Shown here: piece by piece, positions 1 through 7,324 of the stretch | Position numbering within the stretch: the stretch's first letter is position 1 | How the letters are laid out: each line of letters opens with the position of its first letter | Source: CAZLRH01 sp964562015 | GTDB lineage: Bacteria > Verrucomicrobiota > Verrucomicrobiia > Opitutales > JABDGR01 | Length of the DNA stretch: 64,000 nt | Assembly: GCA_964562015.1 (NCBI GenBank) | Contig: CAZLRH010000008.1 | Location: 1-64,000, forward strand | Direction of reading: 5' to 3' | Notes under the pieces: generated by a model | Database searches by the model: none | The model's input: the letters and a program-made list of their open reading frames with translations, nothing else | Told to the model about the DNA's origin: nothing | Program-made: the position numbers and the translations under genes

Positions 1-344
1 GATGACGCAGATGCTTTTTTGGAATCTGCGCTTATCTGCGCCATCTGCGGTTAAAAGGCTTTTTCTGGAATCGGTCTTAATCCGTGTAATCGGTGGTTGA
101 AACTCTTCTCTGGGTTGGCCTCTGCTTTTTCGCCGCATTGCTCCAAGAATATTTTGCACCACAGAGGTACCGAAAGCACAGAGGAAGCAAAGCGGACAAT
201 CCACAGATTACACCGATTTGCACAGATTTCCGAAGATGTATCTGCATTAATCTGCGCCATCTGCGGTTAAAGGATTTTTTCTGGAATCGATCTTAATCTG
301 TGTAATCTGTGGTTAAAAACTCTTCTCTTTTTCCGTAACCGTTT
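1..344. repeat. Iterated TCTGCG/TCTGTG word repeats, direct and inverted
   Basis: No gene is visible here. Two direct copies of a unit of about 88 bases lie at 24-111 and 241-329; both share the core TCTGCGCCATCTGCGGTTAA and end in ACTCTTCTCT. Within each copy a word of 9-12 bases (AATCTGCG, AATCTGTG) is written several times with small changes. Between the copies, about 155-230, the same vocabulary appears on the opposite strand (CCACAGATTACACCGATTTG, CACAGAGG), so the block is also partly palindromic. The same words return at 16858-16958 and 24357-24430. Confidence 0.8.
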
Positions 345-1040
345 TCACTCCGCCGCGATCAATTTCGACTTGCGGAAGGAATAAGTCTCCTTGGCGGCCA
401 CGATCAGGTGGTCGATGACCTTGATGCCCAGGGGCTGGCCGGCTAATTCCAGCGCTTTGGTCAAAACCTTGTCGTGCTGGGAGGGCGTGACGTTGCCCGT
501 CGGATGATTGTGCGCCAGCACGATGTGCGCGGCCTGCCGGCGAAGGGCCGATTCCATGATCTTACGCGGGTACACCGTCGTCTCCGCCACGGTGCCTTCC
601 TCGACGCGTTCGACCCCGTCTTCCAGCAGTTGGTAATGATGGTCGAGGTAGGCGACCTCGAACACCTCATGCCGCAAGGGCCCCAACCGCGCACGCCAGA
701 AATCCGCCAGTTTGTCCACATTGTCGAGCACCTGCCGCCCTTCCACCGATTGCAGCAAGTAAAGGGACGCGGTCTCCCGGATCACGCGCAGCGCCACCGG
801 CGCGACCTCGCCAATACCCGGAATTTTCCGCAACTCGTCCACCGGCGCATCCAGCACTCCGCGCACATTGCCGAACTGCTTGAGCAGCGCGCGGGCCGTT
901 TGCTTCACATCGCGGCGCGGGATGCACAGCGTCAGCAGCAACTCCACAATTTCGTAATCCGCGAGGCTGGCAAAGCCGCCCTTGAGAAAACGCTCACGCA
1001 GACGCGACCGGTGTCCGACGTGCGGTAAAGGTTGGGCCAT
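345..1040 (-). CDS. radC: RadC family protein (JAMM/MPN+ domain)
   Basis: The 231-residue product matches the usual RadC length. A helix-hairpin-helix-like stretch (IPGIGEVAP, residues 73-81) is followed by the C-terminal JAMM domain with the metal motif HNHPTGNVTPSQHD, giving His177, His179 and Asp190. RadC proteins were once tied to DNA repair, but their biochemical role is still unsettled; the JAMM residues imply a metal-dependent hydrolase fold. The ATG at 1040 is the only good start. The gene stands alone, flanked on both sides by intergenic repeats. The family assignment is secure and the function is not. Confidence 0.93.
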   Translation of the reverse strand: MAQPLPHVGHRSRLRERFLKGGFASLADYEIVELLLTLCIPRRDVKQTARALLKQFGNVRGVLDAPVDELRKIPGIGEVAPVALRVIRETASLYLLQSVEGRQVLDNVDKLADFWRARLGPLRHEVFEVAYLDHHYQLLEDGVERVEEGTVAETTVYPRKIMESALRRQAAHIVLAHNHPTGNVTPSQHDKVLTKALELAGQPLGIKVIDHLIVAAKETYSFRKSKLIAAE

Positions 1041-1354
1041 TCGAGCACATTACGGCGCGGCTTCCGGCTGGCAATCACTCATAAACGCACCGGCATTCAT
1101 GGTCTCCGCAGCTTCGGGAGGACACCTCAATCCCCCGCCCGGGTAATATCCTAATTTGAAACGGCGCGCTGAGGGCAGCGCGCCCTACCTAAAACATTTG
1201 CTTGGGGTAGGGCGGGCTGCATTTAAAGGACGGGCTGCATTTAATTGGGTAGGGCGGGCTGCCCTCAGCCCGCCGTCTTGTTTCTGGTGAAATTAGGACA
1301 CTGCCCCCGCCCCGCCCGGCTTGCATCCGTCGGCAGCAGGTGTATAGTTGTCCC
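1041..1354. repeat. Intergenic region with GTAGGGCG hairpin repeats
   Basis: This gap between two divergent genes carries three copies of a GGGCGGGCTGC-type word (around 1207-1220, 1229-1238, 1250-1262) and two hairpins: GGCGCGCT/AGCGCGCC at about 1163-1184, and GGCGGGCTG/CAGCCCGCC at 1253-1274. The CCCTACC tail next to the first hairpin, or its complement GTAGGGCG, is shared with hairpins at 15919-15940 and 40508-40522. No promoter stands out above the repeat content. Confidence 0.7.
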
Positions 1355-2503
1355 ATGAAAACGTATCGCCTGCCCCTGTTGGTCGTGTGCCTTATGGCCA
1401 GTGCAAGTTTGCTGGCCCAGTCCGCCCCGTCGGCACCGGTCAAGCCCGCCAGCGTTCCGCCAGTTCCTTCTCCTGTTGCCGCTCCCCTGCCGGCAGCCCA
1501 CGTCCCCGCCGCACCGGCTCCCGGCGTGCCCGACCCCAAGGTGGGCGATCCAGAAGCCGCCGTTTTCGCGGCCTTGGGCAAGGCGCCCAGCCGGGTGGAC
1601 TTGCCCAACGGCGCCATCCTGCTTTATCCGCGCGGCGATGTTACCCTCCACAATGGCGTGGTGACGTCGTTGAATCTCTCCTCGCCCGAGGCCATGGCCC
1701 AGAAACAGGCGCGCGAAGCCACCGCCCAAGCCGCCCAAGTGCAGGAAAGCGCCCGCGTCGCCGCCATGAGGGCTGCCCTCCTGAGCGACCCCGCCTACCT
1801 CGCGCTCTCCACGCGAGACCGCCTACTGGCGCTCGACCGCTTCGACCGCGAACATCCCGACTCCGGCATTCGCGCCGATTACGACGCCCTCATGCAATTG
1901 TACCGCCTCGAACAGGGCGGCCAAACCAAGATCAACGATTTGGAAGGGCAAATGGCGAAACTCAAGGACCAGTTGACGCAGATGCAGCAACAATTGGCCG
2001 TCGCCAACGCCAAAGCGCTGCAATACCAGCAAGACGCCCTGGTCGCGCAACAAATCGCCGCCAACGCCACCGTCAACGCCTACAACAACGCGCCTGCTCC
2101 GGCCACGGTCATTTCCAGCGTGACTGGTTTACCCGTGAGCGCGGTCAACGCCAACGGCAGCTACACCACGCTCAACGGATACTCCAGTCAAGTCGGCAGC
2201 GCGGGCGTGACTCTCACCGCCGGGCGCATAGTCACGATAACGCAAGTGCCCGCGCAAAACTCCAATCAGCCGGTCACCATCGTGCAGCAGAACCCGCCGG
2301 CGAGTGTCACTACTTTGCCCGCACTGAATTCCAGCCAGCCGATAGTCATTGTGCGCGAAGGTCAGCCGCCCGCGCCGGGTTCGGGCATTACGGTCGAAGG
2401 CACCCTCGGCCCCGACGGCAAACCACTCCGCGCTAGCGCCAACGCCGGCACCACGACACTTTCCGGCAATGCGACCATGAATCAGAATAACACGGCGAAA
2501 TAA
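1355..2503 (+). CDS. Secreted Ala/Pro-rich protein with coiled coil, unknown function
   Basis: I do not recognise a named family. The chosen ATG at 1355 starts directly at a typical signal peptide (MKTYRLPLLVVCLMASASLL then AQ), so the product is probably exported. A Pro/Ala linker follows, then a region of about 100 residues (VFAALGKAPSRVDLPNGAI, then LYPRGDVTL) that may be a small SmpA-like fold. Next comes a Gln-rich heptad stretch (LEGQMAKLKDQLTQMQQQLA) predicted to form a coiled coil. The C-terminal third is Ser/Thr/Asn/Gly-rich and low in complexity. The final codons run into a degenerate tandem repeat (2493-2586). Confidence 0.7.
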   Translation: MKTYRLPLLVVCLMASASLLAQSAPSAPVKPASVPPVPSPVAAPLPAAHVPAAPAPGVPDPKVGDPEAAVFAALGKAPSRVDLPNGAILLYPRGDVTLHNGVVTSLNLSSPEAMAQKQAREATAQAAQVQESARVAAMRAALLSDPAYLALSTRDRLLALDRFDREHPDSGIRADYDALMQLYRLEQGGQTKINDLEGQMAKLKDQLTQMQQQLAVANAKALQYQQDALVAQQIAANATVNAYNNAPAPATVISSVTGLPVSAVNANGSYTTLNGYSSQVGSAGVTLTAGRIVTITQVPAQNSNQPVTIVQQNPPASVTTLPALNSSQPIVIVREGQPPAPGSGITVEGTLGPDGKPLRASANAGTTTLSGNATMNQNNTAK

Positions 2504-2586
2504 GCCGGTGGAGGAATATACCTTGGCGAAATGAGCCCGGGCAAAATAAACCGACGGCGAAATGCACCGCGGCAAATTAAGCCGAC
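2493..2586 (+). repeat. Degenerate 16-bp tandem repeat overlapping a stop codon
   Basis: Five imperfect units on the pattern CGGCGAAATAAGCCGA follow each other (2493-2508, 2523-2539, 2540-2554, 2555-2570, 2571-2585), with an interruption after the first. The first unit contains the last codons and the TAA stop of the upstream secreted protein gene. Confidence 0.65.
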
Positions 2587-2676
2587 GTCAAAAATGAAAA
2601 ACCGCTCATTTTCGCTTATTTACGCTAATGGTGAAACCTGATCGGCGGTTGCAGCTTCGCAGTCACCTGCATTTAT

Positions 2677-3759
2677 TTGAGTCCTGCTGGAAAGCACAGA
2701 CTATTTCGTCTCCCAGTGGCGTTCCTTCTTCTCTTGATTGGCGCAAATTTGCGTAGATTAGCGTTCCCCGGTTTGCTCTTCGCGAAACTCACGCAGTGGC
2801 GCGCTCATCTGCCATTCCTGGAAATTTTTTCGCTCCATGTGGATAAAACTTTTCCGCTCGCTGCGTTGCTGATTATAAATAAACTGTCGGATTACACCGC
2901 TTCCGGGGTGGATTTCCGGCCCGAAGCCTGCCTAGATTATGGGCTGCCATGTCCCGCTCCCAGCCCCCAAGGTTTTTGCCGGCGCGTTCTGACCGTCGTC
3001 ATTCTGTATGCTGTCGTGCGCTGGGTGATGTCCGACCACTCGCCTCGCCAGACGTGGACCATTAATTCGGTGCCCGCCCCCGCGGCACCCGGCGCCACCG
3101 CTAATGGCACGCCGACGCCCGCCGCCAAGATCGCCACCCCGGCGCCACCCGAGGACTTGGTCAACGGCATCGCGGTGATGATCGTGGTGGACGTTTCGGG
3201 CAGCATGAATGAGTCCGTCGTCAATTCCTCCGGCCGCCGCGAACCGAAAATCGCCATCGCCCGCCGCCAGGTGTTGCAAATCCTCGGGCAATTGCAGGCC
3301 TTTGCCCAAGCGCACCCCGAGCGCCCGGTGAGTGTCGGCGTCGCGTCTTTCAACGGCAAAAATACTTACCAGCTCGTTATCCGTCCCGGCCCGCCCAATG
3401 CCCGGGCCGCCGAGGGCGCCGTCGCAGAACTGCGCGCCGGGGGCGACACCGCCATCGGCGACGCCCTCGCCGCCGCCAAGGCTGAGATTGACAAGACAAA
3501 ATATATCTTCACCCATATCATCATCGTGACCGATGGCGCCAACACCGCCGGCCACGACCCCGCCAAAGTGGCGAGCACCCTCAAGACGGCCGCGCTCCCC
3601 GCGGCGCTTTACCTCATCGGGTTCGACGTGAACGCGAAAGTCTTCGACGGCGTGAAAAAAGCCGGGGCCACTGTCCTCGGCGCCACCAACGAAGCCCAAC
3701 TCCACGAACACCTCGACCACCTCCTCACGAGCCAAATCCTGGTGGAGCGGCCCTTGTGA
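2677..3759 (+). CDS. VWA-domain protein with N-terminal membrane segment (start uncertain)
   Basis: From about 3170 the product is a clear von Willebrand factor A domain. The MIDAS motif DVSGSMNES is followed by conserved pieces (SVGVASFNGK, AIGDALAAAKAEID, IIIVTDGANTAG) that place the metal-binding Asp/Ser/Ser, Thr and Asp. A hydrophobic stretch (VLTVVILYAVVRWVM) precedes a Pro/Ala linker, suggesting one membrane anchor with the VWA domain outside, as in BatA/BatB-type proteins. The start is the problem: the open frame extends to 2677, but 2690-2790 looks like intergenic word-repeat DNA. The ATG at 3028 would drop the membrane segment, and GTG 3016 or CTG 3004 would keep part or all of it. 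No MoxR gene is next to it. Confidence 0.8.
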   Translation: MSPAGKHRLFRLPVAFLLLLIGANLRRLAFPGLLFAKLTQWRAHLPFLEIFSLHVDKTFPLAALLIINKLSDYTASGVDFRPEACLDYGLPCPAPSPQGFCRRVLTVVILYAVVRWVMSDHSPRQTWTINSVPAPAAPGATANGTPTPAAKIATPAPPEDLVNGIAVMIVVDVSGSMNESVVNSSGRREPKIAIARRQVLQILGQLQAFAQAHPERPVSVGVASFNGKNTYQLVIRPGPPNARAAEGAVAELRAGGDTAIGDALAAAKAEIDKTKYIFTHIIIVTDGANTAGHDPAKVASTLKTAALPAALYLIGFDVNAKVFDGVKKAGATVLGATNEAQLHEHLDHLLTSQILVERPL

Positions 3760-3800
3760 ATATCTTCTTAATCCTCGCTTCCAGCGGTCTTTCGCGGATC

Positions 3801-3930
3801 CCGTTCTCTTTCCTTTTTTCTTTCTCTGCGTCCTCTGCGCGCTCTGTGGTTCAATTTCTTCTCGGTTTCCATCTCCCTCGCTTCCTCCTCCCTTCGTGTC
3901 TTATTCGTGTTCCTTCGTGGCTAAATTCTT
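3801..3930 (+). repeat. TTCTCTGCG and TTCGTG word repeats
   Basis: Two repeat families sit back to back in this pyrimidine-rich gap. At 3821-3854 the words TCTCTGCG, CTCTGCG and CTCTGTGG run together and end in GGTTCAA. At 3892-3924 the word TTCGTG occurs three times (TTCGTGTCTTATTCGTGTTC then CTTCGTGGCTA). The first family recurs at 17071-17107 and, reversed, near 160-190; the second recurs at 17746-17778. Confidence 0.75.
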
Positions 3931-3953
3931 TCCCTCCCTCATTCCCTCCAAAG

Positions 3954-4036
3954 TGCCCGGAGCGGGAGTTGAACCCGCACGGCCTTACGGCCAACCAATT
4001 TTAAGTCGGTAGCGTCTACCATTCCGCCATCCGGGC
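3954..4036 (-). tRNA. tRNA-Leu (anticodon TAA)
   Basis: On the minus strand the 83-base sequence folds as a class II tRNA. The acceptor stem GCCCGGA pairs with TCCGGGC, with A as discriminator. The anticodon arm is ACCGA-CTTAAAA-TTGGT with anticodon TAA, the long variable arm is GGCC/GGCC, and the T arm is GCGGG-TTCAACT-CCCGC. CCA is not encoded. It reads UUA codons. Confidence 0.95.
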
Positions 4037-4215
4037 CAAGGAGCCGCTGGTGGGCGGCCATCCCTTGCTAACGCTGTTAAAGATAGGATTGAGATTTATT
4101 CCACGCTTTTTGCAATTAAAGGGTGAAATGCACCTGACCTAGGTTTTACAATATATTGCTGCCGGTGCCAGCGAAATTGGTTGCGAATCCACCCCTTCCC
4201 CGTAAACTAAACCTT

Positions 4216-5367
4216 ATGGGTGCTTGCCCCAAAACCCTGTTGCGTCGCCCGCCTGCCGTTCGGCTCGTGGAATTGCCCACGCCGACCCCCGCGCCGGTGG
4301 CCCAGACCCCGCCTGAGCCGCTGCCCCCTCTGTCCCCGGAGGAAAAGGCGGCCCGGCGCGTCATTGCCCGTTACCGCCAGCGGTTGGACTGGGCCATGCA
4401 CATACCTGCGTTTGAGCCTCATTTCCATGACGGGCTTGTGGCGGTGGGGCTGCCCATTCCGCGCCGGGGCATCGGCCTGCGCGCGCTGGTGGATTCCCTG
4501 ATGCTGGAGTCGAAAAAAGACCTCCTGCTCTGGGTGCTCAATCATTTTCGCGGCCTGCTCTCCGGCGAAATCGCCCTGCGCCTGACCGAAAACTGGGGCC
4601 TCGACGTCAAGGAACTCAACTGGCTTGAAGCCGACCGCACCCTCAGCGCCACTCGGTGGGCGGAATTCTCCGGGCAATTGCGTCTCGCCGTGCAAAGCGA
4701 GCACCGCAACTATAAAAAGGCCCAATCGTCGCTCTTTCAACTGCATCACGAGCTCCCCGAGCGCCTCTCCCAACGCCTCGTGTTCGACCCGGCCAAGCGC
4801 GCCGACGCCCGCCAGGAAGGTTGCCTCGGCCTGCTGCACGCCATTGACAAGGTGGACGACGGCGAAACGGCCTTTGCCGGCTATGCCCAGCAATGGGTGA
4901 CCCGAGCCATCCGTAATTTCCTCCTCGGCGAGCGTTTCCCGGTGCACGTGCCGGTGAACCTGGCCTCCAGCCTCCTGTGCGCCTCGAATCGCAACGTGCC
5001 CGGTGACGCGCCGCTGGCCCACGTCGGCCAATCCCTCCTGCAACCGCGCCTTTCGCTCGACGCCCCGGTGGCGCCCGACGCCCGTCCGATTGCGCTCGCG
5101 GATGAATCTTCCCCCGGCCCGCGCGACTTGCTCAACCACGACGAACTCCTGCGCATCGTCGAGAACATGATTTCGAAGCTCAGCGACAAACAGCGCGAAG
5201 TCCTCGTTCGCCGCTACGGCCTCGGCGAAGGCCAGGAGGCGGAGACCCTCGTCAACATCGCGCAAAGCATCGGCATTTCGCACCAGCAAGTCAGCATGCG
5301 GGAACGGCGCGCGCTCGAAAAACTCGGCTCCATTCTGCGCCCGGTCTTCCGCGAAATGTATGGGTGA
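4216..5367 (+). CDS. Sigma-70 family RNA polymerase sigma factor with long N-terminal extension
   Basis: The C-terminal half has sigma-70 hallmarks: a region 2-like segment (DARQEGCLGLLHAIDKVDD, then FAGYAQQWVTRAIRNFLL, from about residue 197) and region 4 (LSDKQREVLVRRYGLGEGQE with the helix-turn-helix IAQSIGISHQQVSMRERRAL, from about residue 322). The roughly 190 residues before region 2 do not resemble region 1.1/1.2 of a primary sigma factor and begin with a Pro-rich stretch. The FSTYASWWIRQAI-type melting motif is only partly kept. It is probably an alternative sigma factor rather than the housekeeping one. The ATG at 4216 is preferred, with 4156 also in frame. The stop overlaps the start of nadD, indicating translational coupling. 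Confidence 0.85.
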   Translation: MGACPKTLLRRPPAVRLVELPTPTPAPVAQTPPEPLPPLSPEEKAARRVIARYRQRLDWAMHIPAFEPHFHDGLVAVGLPIPRRGIGLRALVDSLMLESKKDLLLWVLNHFRGLLSGEIALRLTENWGLDVKELNWLEADRTLSATRWAEFSGQLRLAVQSEHRNYKKAQSSLFQLHHELPERLSQRLVFDPAKRADARQEGCLGLLHAIDKVDDGETAFAGYAQQWVTRAIRNFLLGERFPVHVPVNLASSLLCASNRNVPGDAPLAHVGQSLLQPRLSLDAPVAPDARPIALADESSPGPRDLLNHDELLRIVENMISKLSDKQREVLVRRYGLGEGQEAETLVNIAQSIGISHQQVSMRERRALEKLGSILRPVFREMYG

Positions 5368-6043
5368 TTCATCTGAAACGCTGACGCTGCCTGCGGGGCG
5401 CAAGGTCGAAGCCTCGGTGGCCTTGAGCGCGATGTTGCGAAAGACTCCGTCCGCCTCCGTCGGTTTACTGGGCGGAACCTTCGACCCGGTGCACGCCGGC
5501 CACCTCGCGCTCGCGCACACCGCCCTGGCGCAACTTTCCCTCGAAGCCCTCCTCTTCGTCCCCGCGGCCTGCGCGCCCCTGCGCACCACGCCCCCCGTCG
5601 CCAGCCTCGCCGACCGCTGGCATCTGCTCGAGCTTGCCCTCGCCGAAACCGCCGACCCGCGCCTTGGCCTGTGCAACGTCGAAGCCCGCGACGAAAAAGT
5701 GCACTACACCATCGACACCGTGCACGAACTGCGGGCCGAGTGGCCCTCGGCGCGTTTCGTGTGGCTCCTCGGCGCAGATCAATTTGCCCAGCTCGACCGC
5801 TGGCGCTCCCCGCAGGAATTGGCGCAACTCGTGGAATTTGCCGTGCTCGAACGCCCCGGCGCACCACCCGCGCAGCCCCCGCCCGGCATCGCCACCACCC
5901 TCCGCTGGCGGCGGTTGAACGGCACGCCCCACCCCGCCAACTCCACCGAAATCCGCCGCCTGCGCAAAGCCGGCGAACCCTGGGCTTTTTGGTTGCCGCG
6001 CAGCGTCGCTGCCGCCATTGAAGAACGTAACCTTTACCGCTGA
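5360..6043 (+). CDS. nadD: Nicotinate-nucleotide adenylyltransferase
   Basis: NadD transfers AMP from ATP to nicotinate mononucleotide in NAD synthesis. The nucleotidyltransferase signature GGTFDPVHAGH lies near the N-terminus, the substrate motif WLLGADQFAQLDRW in the middle, and the second ATP motif (NSTEIRRL, usually ISSTxIR) near the end. The ATG at 5360 overlaps the sigma-factor stop by 8 bases and gives an unusually long leader of about 36 residues; an internal ATG at 5432 gives a more typical start (MLRKTPSASVGLLGG). RsfS follows, a very common bacterial neighbour order. The coupling to a sigma factor is less usual. Confidence 0.95.
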   Translation: MGDSSETLTLPAGRKVEASVALSAMLRKTPSASVGLLGGTFDPVHAGHLALAHTALAQLSLEALLFVPAACAPLRTTPPVASLADRWHLLELALAETADPRLGLCNVEARDEKVHYTIDTVHELRAEWPSARFVWLLGADQFAQLDRWRSPQELAQLVEFAVLERPGAPPAQPPPGIATTLRWRRLNGTPHPANSTEIRRLRKAGEPWAFWLPRSVAAAIEERNLYR

Positions 6044-6154
6044 AACAACCCTTTGGATCGCAAATCGCAGATTATGCAGCTGGCACAAATGCGCAAAGAA
6101 ATCCCACCCTCCCCAAACCTACCCTAGACCCAGATGTCTTTATTTTGATCGATA

Positions 6155-6231
6155 TTCCCTGCTCCCTGCTCGCTCGCTCTCCGCCTCCTACTCTTCCTTC
6201 TAAATTCCACCTTCCGCCTTTCCCCCGCTCC
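6155..6231 (+). repeat. CTCCCTGCT pyrimidine word repeat upstream of rsfS
   Basis: A purely pyrimidine-dominated strand begins with two CCCTGCTCCCTGCT-type words and decays into CTCGCT, CCGCCTCCTACTCTTCC and similar. It ends directly at the rsfS start codon, leaving no room for a conventional Shine-Dalgarno sequence. The same word family precedes the methyltransferase start at 23767. Confidence 0.6.
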
Positions 6232-6609
6232 ATGCCTGTACCCGATCCCGCCGCCACCCGCCGCCTCCTGCACCTCTGCTGCAAGGCGCTCGACGACAAA
6301 AAGGCCGTGGAAATGCGCGTGCTCGACGTCTCCGGCCAGTCCACCATCACGAATTACCTCATCATCGCGACCGCCACCTCGAGTCCGCACCTGCGCGCCC
6401 TCGGCGGCGCCATCGAGGAAGTGTTGAAAAAGGAAAAAGCCCCCGTCGCCGGCTCGGAATTCGGCGCGGACAGCGGCTGGCTCGTGGTGGACGGCTTTGA
6501 ATTCATGGCCCACCTGTTCCTCCCCAACCAGCGCGACAACTACCGCCTGGAATGGCTCTGGAAAGACGCCAAGACCCTCGACCACCGCGCCTTGATCGCG
6601 GGGAAGTAG
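6232..6609 (+). CDS. rsfS: Ribosome silencing factor RsfS
   Basis: RsfS binds ribosomal protein L14 on the 50S subunit and blocks subunit joining when nutrients run short. The 125-residue product carries the family pattern: LLHLCCKALDDKKAVEMRVL, ITNYLIIATATSSPHLRAL, and GWLVVDGFEFMAHLFLPNQR near the C-terminus. The ATG at 6232 is chosen because it starts just before the conserved domain; the upstream frame to 6145 is pyrimidine repeat DNA. It follows nadD, as in many bacteria. Confidence 0.93.
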   Translation: MPVPDPAATRRLLHLCCKALDDKKAVEMRVLDVSGQSTITNYLIIATATSSPHLRALGGAIEEVLKKEKAPVAGSEFGADSGWLVVDGFEFMAHLFLPNQRDNYRLEWLWKDAKTLDHRALIAGK

Positions 6610-6671
6610 GAGCCGTTTTCTGCAAGGTGTATCTGCTTGAAAATCCTGCATTTGCTCCTAAACTCGTCCGC

Positions 6672-6857
6672 ATGAGCACAGTGGCGGAAATCACCAAGGC
6701 CATCGAGCAATTGGACGTGCAGGAACAACTCCAGTTGCTGGGTGAACTTCCCGCGCACCTCAAGGTGCAACCGGAAGAACTGGCTTGGCTGCGGGCCAGC
6801 GAACCGGCCTTTGCGTTCTGGGATAACCCTCAGGATGCGGTGTATGACCGACTATAA
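6672..6857 (+). CDS. Putative antitoxin of a MazEF/PemIK-like module
   Basis: A 61-residue acidic, Leu-rich protein (MSTVAEITKAIEQLDVQEQL near the N-terminus, ending FWDNPQDAVYDRL). Its last 14 bases overlap the start of a PemK/MazF toxin gene, the usual arrangement of a type II antitoxin. I see no classic AbrB or ribbon-helix-helix motif; small proteins of this kind often precede PemK toxins. The ATG at 6672 is preferred because the upstream frame overlaps the end of rsfS. Assigned by position and size, not by a diagnostic motif. Confidence 0.75.
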   Translation: MSTVAEITKAIEQLDVQEQLQLLGELPAHLKVQPEELAWLRASEPAFAFWDNPQDAVYDRL

Positions 6858-7194
6858 ACGTGGAATGGTGGTATTGGTCCCGTTTCCCTTTACGGACCTC
6901 AGTTCGGTCAAGCAACGTCCGGCCTTGGTTATATCGGCCGACCGCCTCAACGCTGCACGTGCAGACGTTCTCGTTGCGGCGATCACTTCGCAGATTCCTG
7001 CAAAATTGGCGGAGGATGAACTCTCCGTGCCAGCAACGGAGCTAATGCGATGGGGACTGCCGATTCCCTCCATGCTGAAACTGACTAAATTATTTGCCAT
7101 TCACAAGGAACTCATTCGCAAGCCCCTCGGCCAGGCCAGCCCGGCCTCCTTGCGGATCGTTCTGGAGAAATTGCAACAACAGTTTGAGCCATAG
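6844..7194 (+). CDS. PemK/MazF family toxin (endoribonuclease)
   Basis: MazF-fold toxins cleave mRNA at short sequence motifs. The 116-residue product starts with the family signature YKRGMVVLVPFPFTDLSSVK followed by QRPALVISADRLN. It continues with VLVAAITSQI and ends with a typical helix (LRIVLEKLQQQ). The Arg in QRPALV and the Thr/Ser in AAITSQ fall at the usual active-site positions. Its start lies inside the end of the antitoxin gene. A complete, apparently intact toxin-antitoxin pair. Confidence 0.9.
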   Translation: MTDYKRGMVVLVPFPFTDLSSVKQRPALVISADRLNAARADVLVAAITSQIPAKLAEDELSVPATELMRWGLPIPSMLKLTKLFAIHKELIRKPLGQASPASLRIVLEKLQQQFEP

Positions 7195-7324
7195 AGTGGT
7201 TCGTGAAAACGAATCTGCAACCGGGCGGAATATTCTGGCGCGGCGGGTTTCTGAAGATAAACTGGGTGCTTTCCTGGCCAGGACGCCGGATGCTCCCGGT
7301 GGATTTTCGGCCAGCGCCGTCACC

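Noticed and set aside
1..344. CRISPR or integron attC array
   Set aside because: Two drifted direct copies and inverted words without regular spacing or recombination core sites; no integrase.
4207..5676. 489-residue minus-strand open frame
   Set aside because: Antisense of the sigma factor and nadD, both of which have clear motifs.
7094..7324. N-terminal extension of the large secreted protein
   Set aside because: It overlaps the MazF-like gene in another frame, and a proper signal peptide begins at ATG 7325.
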